Shown here one piece after another: positions 46,405-59,209 of a DNA stretch of 64,000 nt. The position numbers and the translations under genes are program-made. The DNA is from Neckera pumila (taxonomy: Eukaryota > Streptophyta > Bryopsida > Hypnales > Neckeraceae): contig OZ018408.1 of the NCBI GenBank assembly GCA_963969595.1, positions 45,819,022-45,883,021 of the forward strand, given 5' to 3'. Under the pieces are notes generated by a model that saw nothing but the letters and a program-made list of their open reading frames with translations, was not told where the DNA came from and did no database searches. Numbering within the stretch: position 1 is the stretch's first letter; every line of letters starts with the position of its first letter.

Positions 46405-47008
46405 AAACAGTAACATACACGTACTATATCATTTAACATATATTATCCAATAAACGTATCATCCCGTAATTCTATGTATACAAATAACGTACGTATACCC
46501 GTATATACGATATGTTATACGTATTACGGTACATATACCCCGTAATATATGTATATATATGTTAACAAATATACGTAACATACATATAGTTATAGATATA
46601 TGTATAATATACGTACCACATAACGTATATATACGGTTTAACCTATGTATACGTATAGGTGTATACATATACGTATATATATGTATGTACGTATAACATT
46701 ATAATAACGTATACGTAATATACGTATATACATATATACGTATATATCGTAACTATATACGTTATATATATGTATATAGTTACCGTATACGTATATCCGT
46801 ATATTATATACTGGTAACGGTACGTTATAACGTTATTATACATAATATACCATTATAATTATATGACATACATATTATACATATTATGTATATTATTATA
46901 CATATTACGAATATGTGTGTTATTGAATCACGTATATTATACATATTATGTATGTATATGTACGTATTGTACGTGTTATATACGTACGGATACGTATTGA
47001 TTCGATTA
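46405..47008. repeat. TACGTA-rich tract 6
   Basis: About 600 bp of ACGT/TATA-rich alternating DNA. Immediately right, TTCTACAAATATTTTCATTT occurs and is repeated with changes 212 bp later, hinting that the tract interrupts or borders a small duplication. Confidence 0.9.
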
Positions 47009-48836
47009 TTTGTTCAAAATGTACTTCTACAAATATTTTCATTTGCATGGGGAGGCTCATTGAAAATAAACGTTATTTTGATGGCGATAGAATGTAGAAA
47101 AGCAGTTTAACCTGGAAACAATTCCACCAGGGGAGAGACATGCGCCTACTCTAACCTACACTAAATAGTGAAATTAGGTTGGCTAAACAATCATCCCAAG
47201 AAAAAAGTCACTTTACAAGCTATTAAAATCAACAAATACTTCTACAAATGTTTTCATTTGCATATATAGAGGTTCATGAATTCCAATTACAACAATACCT
47301 AATTCAAAAGTAGTGTATTTTTATATAGTAATAGGAAATATTTATATAGTATCAAATGTTGAAAAATTAGTGTGGGACAAGCAAATTTTGCTATTTAGTG
47401 TATTAAATAACAAAAGAATCTTTAGAAAACAAATAGACTTGGTTTGCTCTCACTCTTGGACAAAATCTACAAACATAATTAAATCCGTAAAGGCCAAAAA
47501 GTGTTTTGGAAGTAAAAAAGTCTAAAATCTGCCAATTTTTGGTGCATTGTCTAAAATAAAAAACTAACATCTTTTTTGAATTCCAAACTTACAAAAGTTT
47601 ATTAAACAAGTAAGGCAATGTGTGGAGAAAAATTTAGCCCATTTGATCATGTGGATTGATAGATTATAACATTTGAAATGGAAATAAAAACTTTTTTTTA
47701 TTCCTATAAAATAAGATCAATAGATTTTGAGCCCTTTTAGAGTAGAATATTTGTTCCTCACCAAAATGCAAGTTTTGTTAATTTATAAGTACATGATGTT
47801 AGGTTCACTCATGAAAATTTTCAAAATCAAATATAGAGTCTAGATTACTTTAAAGTACTTTACAATGCAAGGACATTAAGTGAATTGGCAATACATTAGA
47901 TAATTTCTTGTGTAGCAAGGGAATTTTTAATTTCAAATCCAAACAATAAAAAATAATAGACAAACATTTAGAAAACATGAGAAAAATTTCAAAAACTTTG
48001 ACTTCACAAATTGCAAGACAATAATAGGGCTTAAAGAATTGAAGTTAAAAAAAAATGTTTCTCTTGAAACCACCCCAACCTAGCTAACAAAGTTTGATTC
48101 TTTTTAGAATGAGACTTGAGAACTTCTTTTTTTCCTTTTATTCTTAAGTCAAATTACTCTATAGATGTATCCGTGGACTTTACTTTGTCTAGTTTGGCCA
48201 TGCGGTATGGTAATATTTTGCACAATAGAATATTCTTTAAAAAAAATTGTATAATTCTAGAAGGCATTTCCTTAGGATCACTATTGTAGCTTTGTTTGTC
48301 ACTTTTTGAATTCCTCATTAGGAAATTGGCCTTCTCTATATGGTGCATGGCTCAAAATTACATTACATGTAATGGACCCCCTAAGCTTTTTAGATTAGTC
48401 TACAAATTCCATTAAATTTTGGCATGAATGATTACTTTACTTATATTTGAGTGGGAATAGAAACCAATTGCCTATCATTTTCAATTGGAAGACAATTCTA
48501 TTATATATATTCAATGGATATCTTTAACCCTATGAAGGACTAAAACTATCTTTTGTACGATCAAATAATCTCTTTTATATTCAAAGATGAATGAATTTCA
48601 TCCACTTGGAGGGCCGTATTGATGTTATATCCACATCATTCAATAAAATTTAATTCAAATAAACTATCTTTTGATTTTACAAAGGTTGGTGTAGATTAGC
48701 TTAGTTCCTATTTAGAATTAAACAATAGTTTATGTTTGTTCCTAGGGAGGCTTAATTAGACAAGATGTTTTTAATTTAATCATAATCGGACATTGCAACC
48801 AAAAGTAAAATAAATATGATTCCTTAACCATAAACA
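47009..48836. other. AT-rich DNA, no gene seen
   Basis: No gene recognised. A word resembling a decayed family terminus, TTAACCCTATGAAGGAC, lies near 48525, without a confirmed partner. Confidence 0.4.
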
Positions 48837-49130
48837 CATAAGAGGTTTTTCAGCCCTCTTAGAAGATTGCAGGTTTCCAAACTGAGGGAACACGCAAGGA
48901 ACATGCAGGGAATGTGCAAGGAACTTCAAGAACGTGGCACTAATGTGGTCAAGAGACTGCCATGTCATTTTAGAAAAAAAAAATTTACATCAATTTTTAG
49001 TTTTCTGAACTTCTGAATTTATTTTTTTTGAAATTTGAAATTTGAAAAATCAGAGCAGCTGACAACATTGGGATCAAATCTGGGGAACGGCCTTAAAACA
49101 ATCTTCTACAGGGCTGAAAAACCTCTTATG
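48837..49130. mobile_element. 294 bp MITE with ~33 bp terminal inverted repeats
   Basis: Left end CATAAGAGGTTTTTCAGCCC, then AGAAGATTG. The right end is its inverted copy (CAATCTTCTACAGGGC, then TGAAAAACCTCTTATG), with a one-base gap. The interior has GGGAACACGCAAGGAACATG-type purine repeats, also seen in the 42.8 kb region. No target-site duplication is clear. Non-coding, so non-autonomous. Confidence 0.7.
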
Positions 49131-49139
49131 ATTGTATTT

Positions 49140-50380
49140 TTCTCACAAGATAATATTAATTCCACAATTTCATCACCCCACTCTTAATGGCCAGAAGGAT
49201 TAAGATTAATTTTCAATTTGTATTTCTTTTGTCTTTACAACTTTATTCCTTCTTCCAAATAAGTCTTTTCTCCAACTAGCTGCTAAAATTGCAAGCTTTT
49301 GAATTTGGCTTTCAGTCCTCCAACTGGTTGTTTGCTTCCCAAATTAAAAATTGTCACCACAACCCGGCTAGGCCTTTACACTAAATTGGACTTCACAATT
49401 TGTGGTTTAACTTGATCTGCTACTACAAGAGCGACTGAACTTTCTTCCACCAACTTGGCTCATACATTCTTAACTCCACAATTTGGTTTATTGAAACTTT
49501 GACATTTACAAAACTTACACTTCTTTTTCACCAACTTGAAATTAACTTCTACATGTTTAGATTTTTCCATGCGCTTATCTCAACTTCCCTTAGACATTCG
49601 AAACATACTTTCTATACATCACCAAATTGAACTTAACAAATAAAAATATATAAATTTATTTTCAACTTAGAACATATGATAAGAAACACATCAGAAATAC
49701 ATCTATAAATTTTTGATTAGGCTCGCAATATCCCTTTTTCATCACATGCTAACTTGATTTCTTCACAGAACTACTGGAATCAAAATTATAATATATACTT
49801 TTCACGTTGCACTCAATTTTCAATATACACATTCATAACAATACACCAATTTGGTTGAAAATAACTTTCATATTAATTTCCAAATTGGTGATCAAATCAC
49901 CATTTACAAAAGATAACACTAATTGTTCACACAACTACTATCTACTAAATTTCCTTGCTATCACTTACTCCGACTAGGAACTAATACATCACAAGAATCA
50001 TATAGCTCCAACTTAGACTCCATCTCTCATTCTTCACCAGCTTGGATTCCACATCCACTACCTGGATCAAATAAAACAGTTCCCAATTGGATTACACTTC
50101 ATCTTCACAACACACATGAACTCCGATTTGGTTAAAACTTCTCTCTGCAAGAATTCACACCACACTTAACATAAACTTCACATTAGCAAATCTTCACCAT
50201 AATACATTCTCAAATTAAAACACAAGAACACCATCACCACATAGATGCTACAGACTCCAACTTGGATCTCACAAACACAAGCATAAGAAAACAAAAATAC
50301 ATAGCACCAACTTGATTGGGACTTGCACTAGATTTTGCTCAAACAATGGATCAAAATGAAATCCAACTTGGCCACCTAAT
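49140..50380. repeat. C-rich, G-poor segment with recurring CCAANTTGG
   Basis: On the plus strand C greatly exceeds G, unlike the surroundings. A palindromic motif CCAANTTGG or a one-base variant appears about 14 times in 1.1 kb (for example near 49450, 49846, 49878, 50038, 50259, 50365), usually followed by A/CTTCACA-like sequence. It resembles a diverged tandem repeat with irregular spacing. No gene. Confidence 0.5.
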
Positions 50381-51684
50381 AGGAAGCCAAACAATTGTTT
50401 TTGTTTTCAAAACAATTATTTTTGTTTTTCAATAGAAATAAAATAACAAAAGTTCAAAAGTCTAGTATCTATTCTACTTAAATATTTTAAATATTTTAAA
50501 AAAGAGCATTTTATTGAGGTTTGGAGTTGAAAATTGATCATTGTATTCCTAATTATAGATTGACAAAAAAATTCTTTATAATATAATGTTTTGTTCTATA
50601 ATATACTTCTATTCCTTAAATTTCTAAATTTTTAAACACATTTTAAATTGGATACCAATATCCTCCATTTTTTCTTCAAAAATTCATAACAATATGAAAA
50701 TCTTACCAAATTTTTAAAAAATTTCATGACATACGTTAAAAATGTGATTTCACATCTAAAATAAATTAAATTAAATTTCATTCATTAAGAGCAATAAAAT
50801 AGAGGATGCAAAGTAGAAGATTTTGAGCTTTGACTATAGTTCTAGGATCCTAATCCTTTCAAGGTTAAGGAAACTATTTTTTGTTTTGAAAAATATGCAT
50901 TTTAATTTTCACAGCCTTCAAATACAAATTCTTCAAAACAATCCCTAACTTTTAGGTGACGAATTCGTCATTCAAAATTTTCAAAGTGATGTTTTATAAG
51001 ATGTCTATTTCTTTCACAAAATGAGATGATCTTAATCTCTAAAATTCTTTTTCTTAGAGGTCAAAACAAGCTTAAAAATACTCTTTAACAAACCAAAGCT
51101 AAAATCTTTACTACCTCCGTCCCAAAATGATCTTCCTATTAGACAAAATGTGTTGGATTAAAGCTAAAAATAACATTTTAACAGCCCGCTTTGCACATTA
51201 AGTATAGTTAGGTGCATTCTCATTGTTTTGGAAATTTTGAATTTTTAAGCACTTTTCAAAATGTAGTTTTGGAATAGTGAATAGTGAAATTTTATGGGCA
51301 TTTTCAAGGAGCAGTAGTGGCTACTTAATTGTTGAGTATATTTTAGATTGTTGAGTACAAAGTGTACGTTCCTACTAATTGTAAGAAGACAATGCTTAAA
51401 CTATGAAAATTAGTTTTTTCATTGTCTTTTATAAAGGTGAAGTTTGATCTTTCAATTTTTAAAGAAAAATCACATGTGTACTAATACTTGTGCATTTCAA
51501 TTTGCATACTAAAAATTAGAATGAAAACACATGAAATCTTTTTATAATAAGATAATCTCAAATTTATCTTTAAATAAATTACTAAATACAGTCTTTGCAT
51601 AATGAGCCCAAATCCAAAATATTCAATCATGCACCTTTTAAAATTTCAAATGATACAAGAAATTCTTGAAATTCATACACAAGA
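50381..51684. other. AT-rich DNA, no feature seen
   Basis: No coding or repeat structure recognised. Confidence 0.4.
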
Positions 51685-51965
51685 TGGAAGAAACCCTAAA
51701 TTGTACTACCACTTTGTATGACCTCTGTCAGTGGCAATTATAGCTTGAATTTTAAGATGCATCAAATCTATGAAATTGTCAATAGCGCCTTAATTAATCT
51801 CCTTCTATTCTTCTTGTGCAGCAATAAACAATTGAGAAGCATTTTATGGGTAATGTTCTTGCTTTGAGAAACACTTTTTGAATCACCGTTTCAACAACAA
51901 CTACAAATTCTCAAATATGGATTGAAATCTAGTGAGTTGGATGGCCAAAGGGGGTGTACTTACTG
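51685..51965 (-). pseudogene. Tc1/mariner transposase C-terminal relic
   Basis: Minus strand encodes WPSNSLDFNP (W at 51947-51945), matching the WPxxSPDLNPIE block that holds the last catalytic acidic residue of Tc1/mariner transposases; here PIE is lost (PYL). About 79 codons on, in another frame, come AIDNFIDLMHLKIQAIIATD and RGHTKW, matching the family C-terminus (SMPRRIQAVIxAxGGHTKW). Spacing fits the family. At least one frameshift and several stops; the N-terminal domains are absent. Confidence 0.7.
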
Positions 51966-52671
51966 CAAGGTAAATATGATTAGGATTATTGTATAGACTC
52001 TAAATCTTATATAAATAATTTTAAACCTCTATATCTTACTTCAAATTTTTATTATACTAGAAGAAGGTTTTGGTGATATTTTCAAATTCTTTGTATATAT
52101 TTTGCTTCTTTGTTTATTTCAAATTACTAAATGTCAACTTTAATTTATTTAATCAATAGGAAATGCCAACCATATTCATTAAACATGGAATATAACTTCA
52201 AGAATTTGTTTAAATTACAATGTAAGGTAGAAAGACCTAATTGCAACAATTTTGTTTTCTAACACCTAAAAAATAGCCTTAAAAAAACACTTCCATAACT
52301 CGAATCCAACACAACTTTTGAAAAAAATCAATGAGAGGTGAAGAGTTTTTTGAAGCAACCAATGAAATTTTAGACATTCTATGCTTCAAGGGTGTTTGTT
52401 CAAAGTGAGCCTAGTGATAAATAGAGGTTGTCTTTTGTTTTCAAGTTTTGAAGATTTGTATAGAGGATCAAAAAAATTGAGTTTGTTGATATTCTCATCA
52501 AATATTTTTGGTCATTTCACCTTTAAAGTAGTGCGTACAACTAGAAAAAGTGTCGCTCTTAGGTATTGTTACTTTATTCCAAATTCAATTTTTTTCTTAA
52601 ATAGTAGTGATTAATACTTATAACTCATTGTTTTGTTCAATAGAAAATTGGAAATGAAGGTGTACTTCACG
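51966..52671. other. AT-rich DNA, no feature seen
   Basis: No continuation of the mariner relic and no other gene recognised. Confidence 0.4.
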
Positions 52672-53440
<769 letters not shown>

Positions 53441-54657
53441 TTGTACAATAATGAAGCAAAATTTATACATTCTCCAAAATATTTTCAAATACAATTGAAA
53501 AATACAATCTCTACATGTAACAAAATGAATTCAAAAGTCTTCATCCCCCTCCTCCGAAAAAGCCTTGTTTCCATCCTCTTCAGCTTCCCCCTTCAAAACC
53601 AAATCAATTCTTGCAATTCAATTACATTCTTTCATGATGTCTTCTTTGTATCTTTCAATCTCGTTATTGTGATTTCCATTGTATTTGAGACTGGATCTCC
53701 TTGCATCTCTAAATCCAATTGCAAAATCACTTATTAGTGAGTACCTAAATTATACACATCTTCATTGTCATAATCAAACAAAAAAAAATGTATCTACACT
53801 ACAAACATACCACATAAGCAAACCACGCTAGTGTCCAAGTAGTAATTACAGACGTGTTGAATGTTTGTAGTTCCTTCCAAACTTCACATAGCTCCAATTG
53901 CTCCACAAAATGAGATAGAGAGGATATGCTATGCTCAATTTTGCCTTCTTTTCAAGTGCAACGTGATAGAAGTTGGAGACAATTATATAACTAAAGAATT
54001 ATGTTTATTGAAAATGTATAAAGAAATAGAATCCAATAGTACAGTGAAGTGTCTTGTATTGAAATGGTTTGAAAATCTCGAAGGGTCATGTAAGGTCATA
54101 GAAATAAATAGGATAATGAAGTTTATTCTCATTGTGCCAGATTTTAGGTAGATCACTTTTTTGTGAACGAATATAAATTTTGAAATTTTGTCATTTTAAG
54201 GAATGATGTCATTGAGTACTATTCCACCAATTTCTAAAACTTTTAGAGAATATGATACATTTGGATATTAAAATAGACAATAGAAAAGAACTATACTTGC
54301 ATGTTTTTTCTATACAAAATGTGTATGCATACTATCAATAGAGTGGACCTATAATGGTGGTGAAATAGTATAGTTTAGTAGCTCATATATAGCATAGTGG
54401 TGGACATTTTTGCCTATTGCATGTGTTCTTTAAATGCTAAAATGTACACTAGTTTCAAATGATGTAACCAATTTCAAAATTTTGCAATAATAAATCAATG
54501 AAATATTTTATTTCTTCTTTAAATTGGATACTTGTACAAGAAATGGCAATGTTCACTGGAGTGATTTGGGTGGAAAACATAGTGAAAATCCTCAGTTAGG
54601 AATTACATAAAGGTATTGAAATTCTATAATTTTTGTGTAACACATAAAAAAATATTA
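53441..54657. other. AT-rich DNA with one unassigned frame
   Basis: The frame at 53861-54151 (VPSKLHIAPIAPQNEIERIC, then KCLVLKWFENLEG) has somewhat protein-like composition, but I cannot assign it and it lacks a credible start context. Nothing else recognised. Confidence 0.25.
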
Positions 54658-55589
54658 TTCACCCTTGATGGACAAACCGCCTTTTTGTATTGATGTATCA
54701 ATTTTGGTTAGGCACTTGTGAGTGGACTTTTTATTATTTTTCTTTGACAAAATATAAAGACAAGGTTTTTATTTAAGGTCCAAAATTTTTTATAACTTTT
54801 GGAGTTTTGGTTATATGGTTTAAAAAATTATTGCAACATATATAATATTTTTTTCAACATGATCACTTTGAATAGCTCTAAACAAATCTCTTTTTAAAAA
54901 AACTAAAACTAAAAATTGTTGTTTTAGATTAATATGTATATGAAAAGCTTTGAATCATTTCATTTGATAAGACAAAAGTCATGAGGCTTTGTAATTTGCC
55001 GGCAATTTTATTATCTCTACTCTCACATGAACTTAGAATTCCTTTATTTCACTCAATTTTCAATGCTTTTGAATAAAAATTAAGCCATTGGATGTAGATT
55101 GTTTATTACAACATTACAACCATTGGGATTGGAAGTTTTAAATTCTATAACGAAATTATGAATAAGCTATTATTTAGAATCATACTCTATTTCTTTCTAC
55201 TTACTATTTTTTTCAAATATGGATATGAAGTGTTTTGCTTTGAGTTTTTTTGTGTATATTCCTAATTTATTCCTTCAATATTTTATGGAAAACAACCGGT
55301 TGTAAAATCTACTAATTTTTGTGTACAAAGTTTGTAAGATGAAATCTAACCATCTGGAAAGAGCTAAAAATTGAGTATTTATTAACTAAAATACTAATAT
55401 ATTTCAATGCACATGGTGTATTTTTTTGAAATTTTGCCTACATAGTTTCAAACCACTATAATGTAAGACCTTATGTTGTATAGGCAAAAAAAATGATTTT
55501 TTTTTTTTTTAGAATTTGGTGAATGTAATAAAAGTGGAACCTTTGGAGCATCTTTATTGAAAATATAGTCAAAGAACTTGAGGGATTAA
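54658..55589 (-). mobile_element. TTAA/TIR element, second subfamily, minus orientation
   Basis: Right edge GAGGGATTAA ends at 55589; left edge TTCACCCTTGATGGACAAAC is a decayed terminus at 54658. Length 932 bp. The interior is collinear in reverse with 22127-23047 (AAAATATAGTCAAAGAA, AAGATGAAATCTAACCA, CATTGGATGTAGATTG). Non-coding. Confidence 0.6.
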
Positions 55590-56509
55590 TGTCATTGATA
55601 GGAAGAGTCAAATTTGACAATTTCACAAGCCATGTAAAAGCATCAATTTCTTTACCAACTACCTTAAATTAAAAGATTTTGAGTTCAAAGTGCAAAACTA
55701 AAGTAAGTCTATGGAGATGAAACATTGAATACTCATTGGTGCCAAAAAAAGCATGGAGTATATGAAAAATTGTGAATTTAGTCTATTTAAACATATGGAT
55801 TTATTGTAGTATAATTTCAGTCTTGAAACAATAAAATTATAGTATAATAATCATTTTGAAATTTAAATTACAATAATACATCCTTAGTTGGATTTAAACC
55901 AAATTACTAATAATGAAATTGCACTGCTTGCAATCAAATATGTGTACTAACACAATTCTACAATAATATAACAATGTGTAACAATAAATAATATTACAAC
56001 AAGACTGCAACACTATTGAAAGCTTACAAATGTTACAATGTTGCAATACTAATACTATACATTGTTTCAATTGCAATTCAAAAGTGAAAAGAATCCAAAA
56101 AAGTAGTAACAAATGTAACAATTCTAAAACAATTAGTTATAATTTTAGTATTGCAACAATTTTGCTTACATAAAGTGATGTATTCTATACAACTTCTATA
56201 TTGAAAACAATCACGCTTACTAGCAACACTGCAACAAAGGATAATATATTGATACTGCCATAGGTTTAAAACAGACTTGGTTTTGTAATGCAAACAAACG
56301 TAACTGCTACTGCACTGCAACAATATTATTTCAATTGTTTTGATTTTTTTGATGAGTTGGCAGTGGAAGTCTAGTTAAATAAAATAAAAGCAAAAATCAA
56401 AAGTTCAGTTCTAGTTTAATTCCAAACTAGTGTACCCTGTACCATTTCTAGAATATAATAAATAAAAATTTAAAAAAAATTTAATTCATAATTTTCTTAA
56501 AATTCAAAA
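55590..56509. other. AT-rich DNA with recurring TGCAACA words
   Basis: Between 55920 and 56330 the words ACAATGTTGCAA and TGCAACA recur many times, producing Cys/Ile-rich frames on the minus strand that are compositional. No gene recognised. Confidence 0.4.
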
Positions 56510-57035
56510 CAAAGTCCCTTTTCTTGCCAAACGCCACCAAACAAAGCTATTGAATTTTAAAAAAAAATTGGTCTTGGTCCAAATGCCACAAAACAAAGCC
56601 CATGCACCCTTTCTTGCCAAGAGCTTTCCAACAATATCAAGAATGTGACTGAGGGACATATGGTCCAAAAGATCCATATTTAAGGATCCAAAAATAACTC
56701 AAAATTCCGTAACTTTCACATTGTAGGTCCAAATGTCATAAAACAAAACCCGTGCACTCCTTCTTGTTGAGAACTTTCTAATGGTACCAAAAACATGACT
56801 GTAGTACTCAAGGTGCAAGAAAACCATAATTTTGGATAATTTGAGATGATTTAAGATCCAAAAATAACTCAAAATTCCTTAATTTTCACATTATAGATTG
56901 AAACACCACAAAACAAAGCTTGAGCATCCCTCTTCACTGAGAGCTTTCTAATGGTACCAAGCACACAACCAGACTTATGGTCCAAGAGATTTCAATGTGA
57001 TAAACAAAACAAACAAACAACTTCAATTAAGATAT
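56510..57035 (-). repeat. Inverted copy of the ~155 bp tandem array
   Basis: Minus-strand relative of 26121-26755. It has three or more units with CATAACTTTCACA-like blocks, CCACAAAACAAAGC, GAGCTTTCNAA and a GGTACCAA-type block, and ends at 57003 in AAACAAAACAAACAAACAAC, the complement of the GTTTGTTTG start. The two arrays are about 30 kb apart in opposite orientation. Confidence 0.75.
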
Positions 57036-57139
57036 AGATAGATGCTCTAGGCCATTTTTGAGCTTTTTTGGAATTTGTTCTAAAGAGAGATTGATTCTAA
57101 TTATGTTTTATGATTGACATACATTATGACTTTATTCAT

Positions 57140-58224
57140 TTAACCCCAAAGTGACATTTGATATCCATGCTGGCTAAAAACTTGTAAGAGTTGGTCAACT
57201 AAGGAATTTTTTGCTGAACAATTGAAGATGTGCAAATGCATCCAACTGTAGAATTTGGAGGTACTTTACAGACGTGCATCCCAAAAAAAACCAACCGTAA
57301 AATCGATGTTTTTCCTTCCTGTTATACTCGGTACAATATTGCTCAAAACTAGCCAAAATACTACAAAATTACTTCAGGGGCCATTTGTACCATCCAGGGA
57401 TGCAAATTACCTTTGCTGCTGAACAATGAAATTAGAGGCCACAACATACACTTTCCACTCCAATTGAAGGAAGTGCAAAATGTAGAAACCCCTGCTGTAC
57501 TTGAAAGAGTTTCAACAAGCATGTTGACCTGGTGAATTTTTAGTCCTTCAAAGGAAAAAATAACACAACAAAAGTGAACATATACATATGGAGATTGCTA
57601 CGGGGCTTTCAAAGCCTCTTGCAAGTACTAACATGCACAAAAAATCAAGTGATTTCATAGAGGCGATCTACAGTTCAAAGACGTCGAATGTGGCACACCA
57701 TTGCACTTACTCTGAAACCCGATGTAAGGCGCCACTCGAAGGTTGTTCCCTGGTTCGATTACAGTGAATGCCAAAGCAGTTGTGGCAGTTACGGTTCACA
57801 AGCAGAGCAATAGATGACCCAAAATCCCGCATTTAAAAAAAAATTCATTGTATCGATTGACTAAAAGTACAATAGACCAGTGTTCTTACAAGAACATGTG
57901 CACAGAATGCCCACTCGCTACAACAGAGCAACAGATGCCTCCAAAAACTTGTCATTGTTGCACTCTCTACACTTGTAGAGCAAAAAACAAATAGGGAAGC
58001 TACTATTATCTTCGGGGTATCACTAAAGTCATGACCCCGGCGGCGCTCAATCCAACACCAATCATGCCAAGTAGGACACTAATTCCTCATTGAATTACCC
58101 CTCCAAGTGCACCGGCTGCAAAACATCTTCCATGTGTCCACAAGATGCAATACACACTTCCTCATTCACTGGACGGTTCCCTCCTGCAAACAGTAGTAAC
58201 ACTTGAAATTTAATGTGATGCATC
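57140..58224 (-). mobile_element. Possible 3' part of the piggyBac element
   Basis: Starts TTAACCCCAAAGTGACAT at 57140, close to the TTAA/TIR family termini (TTAACCCCTAAAGGACC, TTAATCCCTAAAGTCCCA). It runs to the stop of the piggyBac transposase relic and is GC-richer from 57600. I infer it is the 3' flank and terminus of that element. No coding sequence recognised in it. Confidence 0.35.
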
Positions 58225-58877
58225 ACAACCATATCTTTGTAGCAGACTTAGCATCCGTGTGCTCTAGGTGATAGTAAGGTTGTTGGCATAAAAAAGGCCT
58301 TGCACAGCCTGGGCAAAAGCGGTTTTGCTTGTGGCCATATAACTGGCACTTCCTCCTTTGCATTCCAGCAGAACGACACTCATAGATGCCATGGTTAGAC
58401 AAGTTGAAACTCCCCCCTATTCAACCTAATTCAAAGGTTGGGCCAATTAGCCACGATGCTATTTAGTAGTGAAAATTAGCTCTAGATATGGGGCGCTTCG
58501 GATGTCCTTTGTCACGCCGCTCAAGAAAATGCGCTTTATAAAGTACGTAGCATTCTGAGCAAAGTATCCAAAATGAAGAACAATAGCCAATGCCACCATT
58601 TGTGGGACATAATTTGGATGTTGTAGGGTACACAACATTGGTCTACAACATCAACACTTCTCATCCTCTCTTGGTATTCCTTCTGCATAGGGAAGGTTGA
58701 ATATGCATCGGCAGCATCGCGCCTACCACTGACCCATCTCATCATTGTGCATCCAGGAGCTACAGGATTAGAGAAAGTACTAAGAAAAAAAATTGGACAA
58801 CTATCAAACCAAACGCATGTACACATGCGGCGTAAGTTTAGAATCCTCAAGAATATCTTGAACACCGCATATTCCAT
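58225..58877 (-). pseudogene. piggyBac-like transposase, C-terminal part
   Basis: The minus strand encodes VWFDSCPIFFLSTFSNPV, then MQKEYQERMRSVDVVDQ and SHKWWHWLLFFILD. These match the C-terminal piggyBac DDE domain (SVDxVDQ ... SHKWWxxLFxxxLD). After a frameshift come YVLYKAHFLERRDKGHPKR and IASWLIG. After a further break comes a Cys/His block CQLYGHKQNRFCPGC with CQQPYYHLEH, the terminal zinc-binding region of these transposases, ending at a TGA near 58227. The N-terminal half with the first catalytic Asp residues is absent; the 5' side stops at tract 8. At least one frameshift and two stops make it non-functional. Confidence 0.75.
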
Positions 58878-58884
58878 ACAAACA

Positions 58885-59140
58885 TAGAAGTACGTAACCA
58901 GTTACGGTTAATATACGTATATTAATATATACATATATACATAATATATACGTATACAATATAACCATACGTACCACATACGTAGTATATTGATATTATA
59001 CCGTATATTAACGTATGTTAGTACGTAATATACGGTTAACGTATATATGGTTAATGTATACAACATGTTAACATATATACGTATGTATATATGTCGTAAT
59101 ACGTAATACGTATTGTTAACAAACGAATTAACGTATCTTT
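58885..59140. repeat. TACGTA-rich tract 8
   Basis: The shortest tract (about 255 bp). It lies exactly between the broken 5' side of the piggyBac relic and the downstream end of the Ty3/gypsy relic. Confidence 0.85.
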
Positions 59141-59209
59141 TGTGGCTGTATACTTAACAGCTTTTTAATCAAGCTTTTTATTTTTGCGTCATGTTAAAAA
59201 CTGCCAACC

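Noticed and set aside
58225..58877. Active piggyBac transposase
   Set aside because: The N-terminal catalytic part is missing and the remaining part needs at least one frame change and crosses stops.
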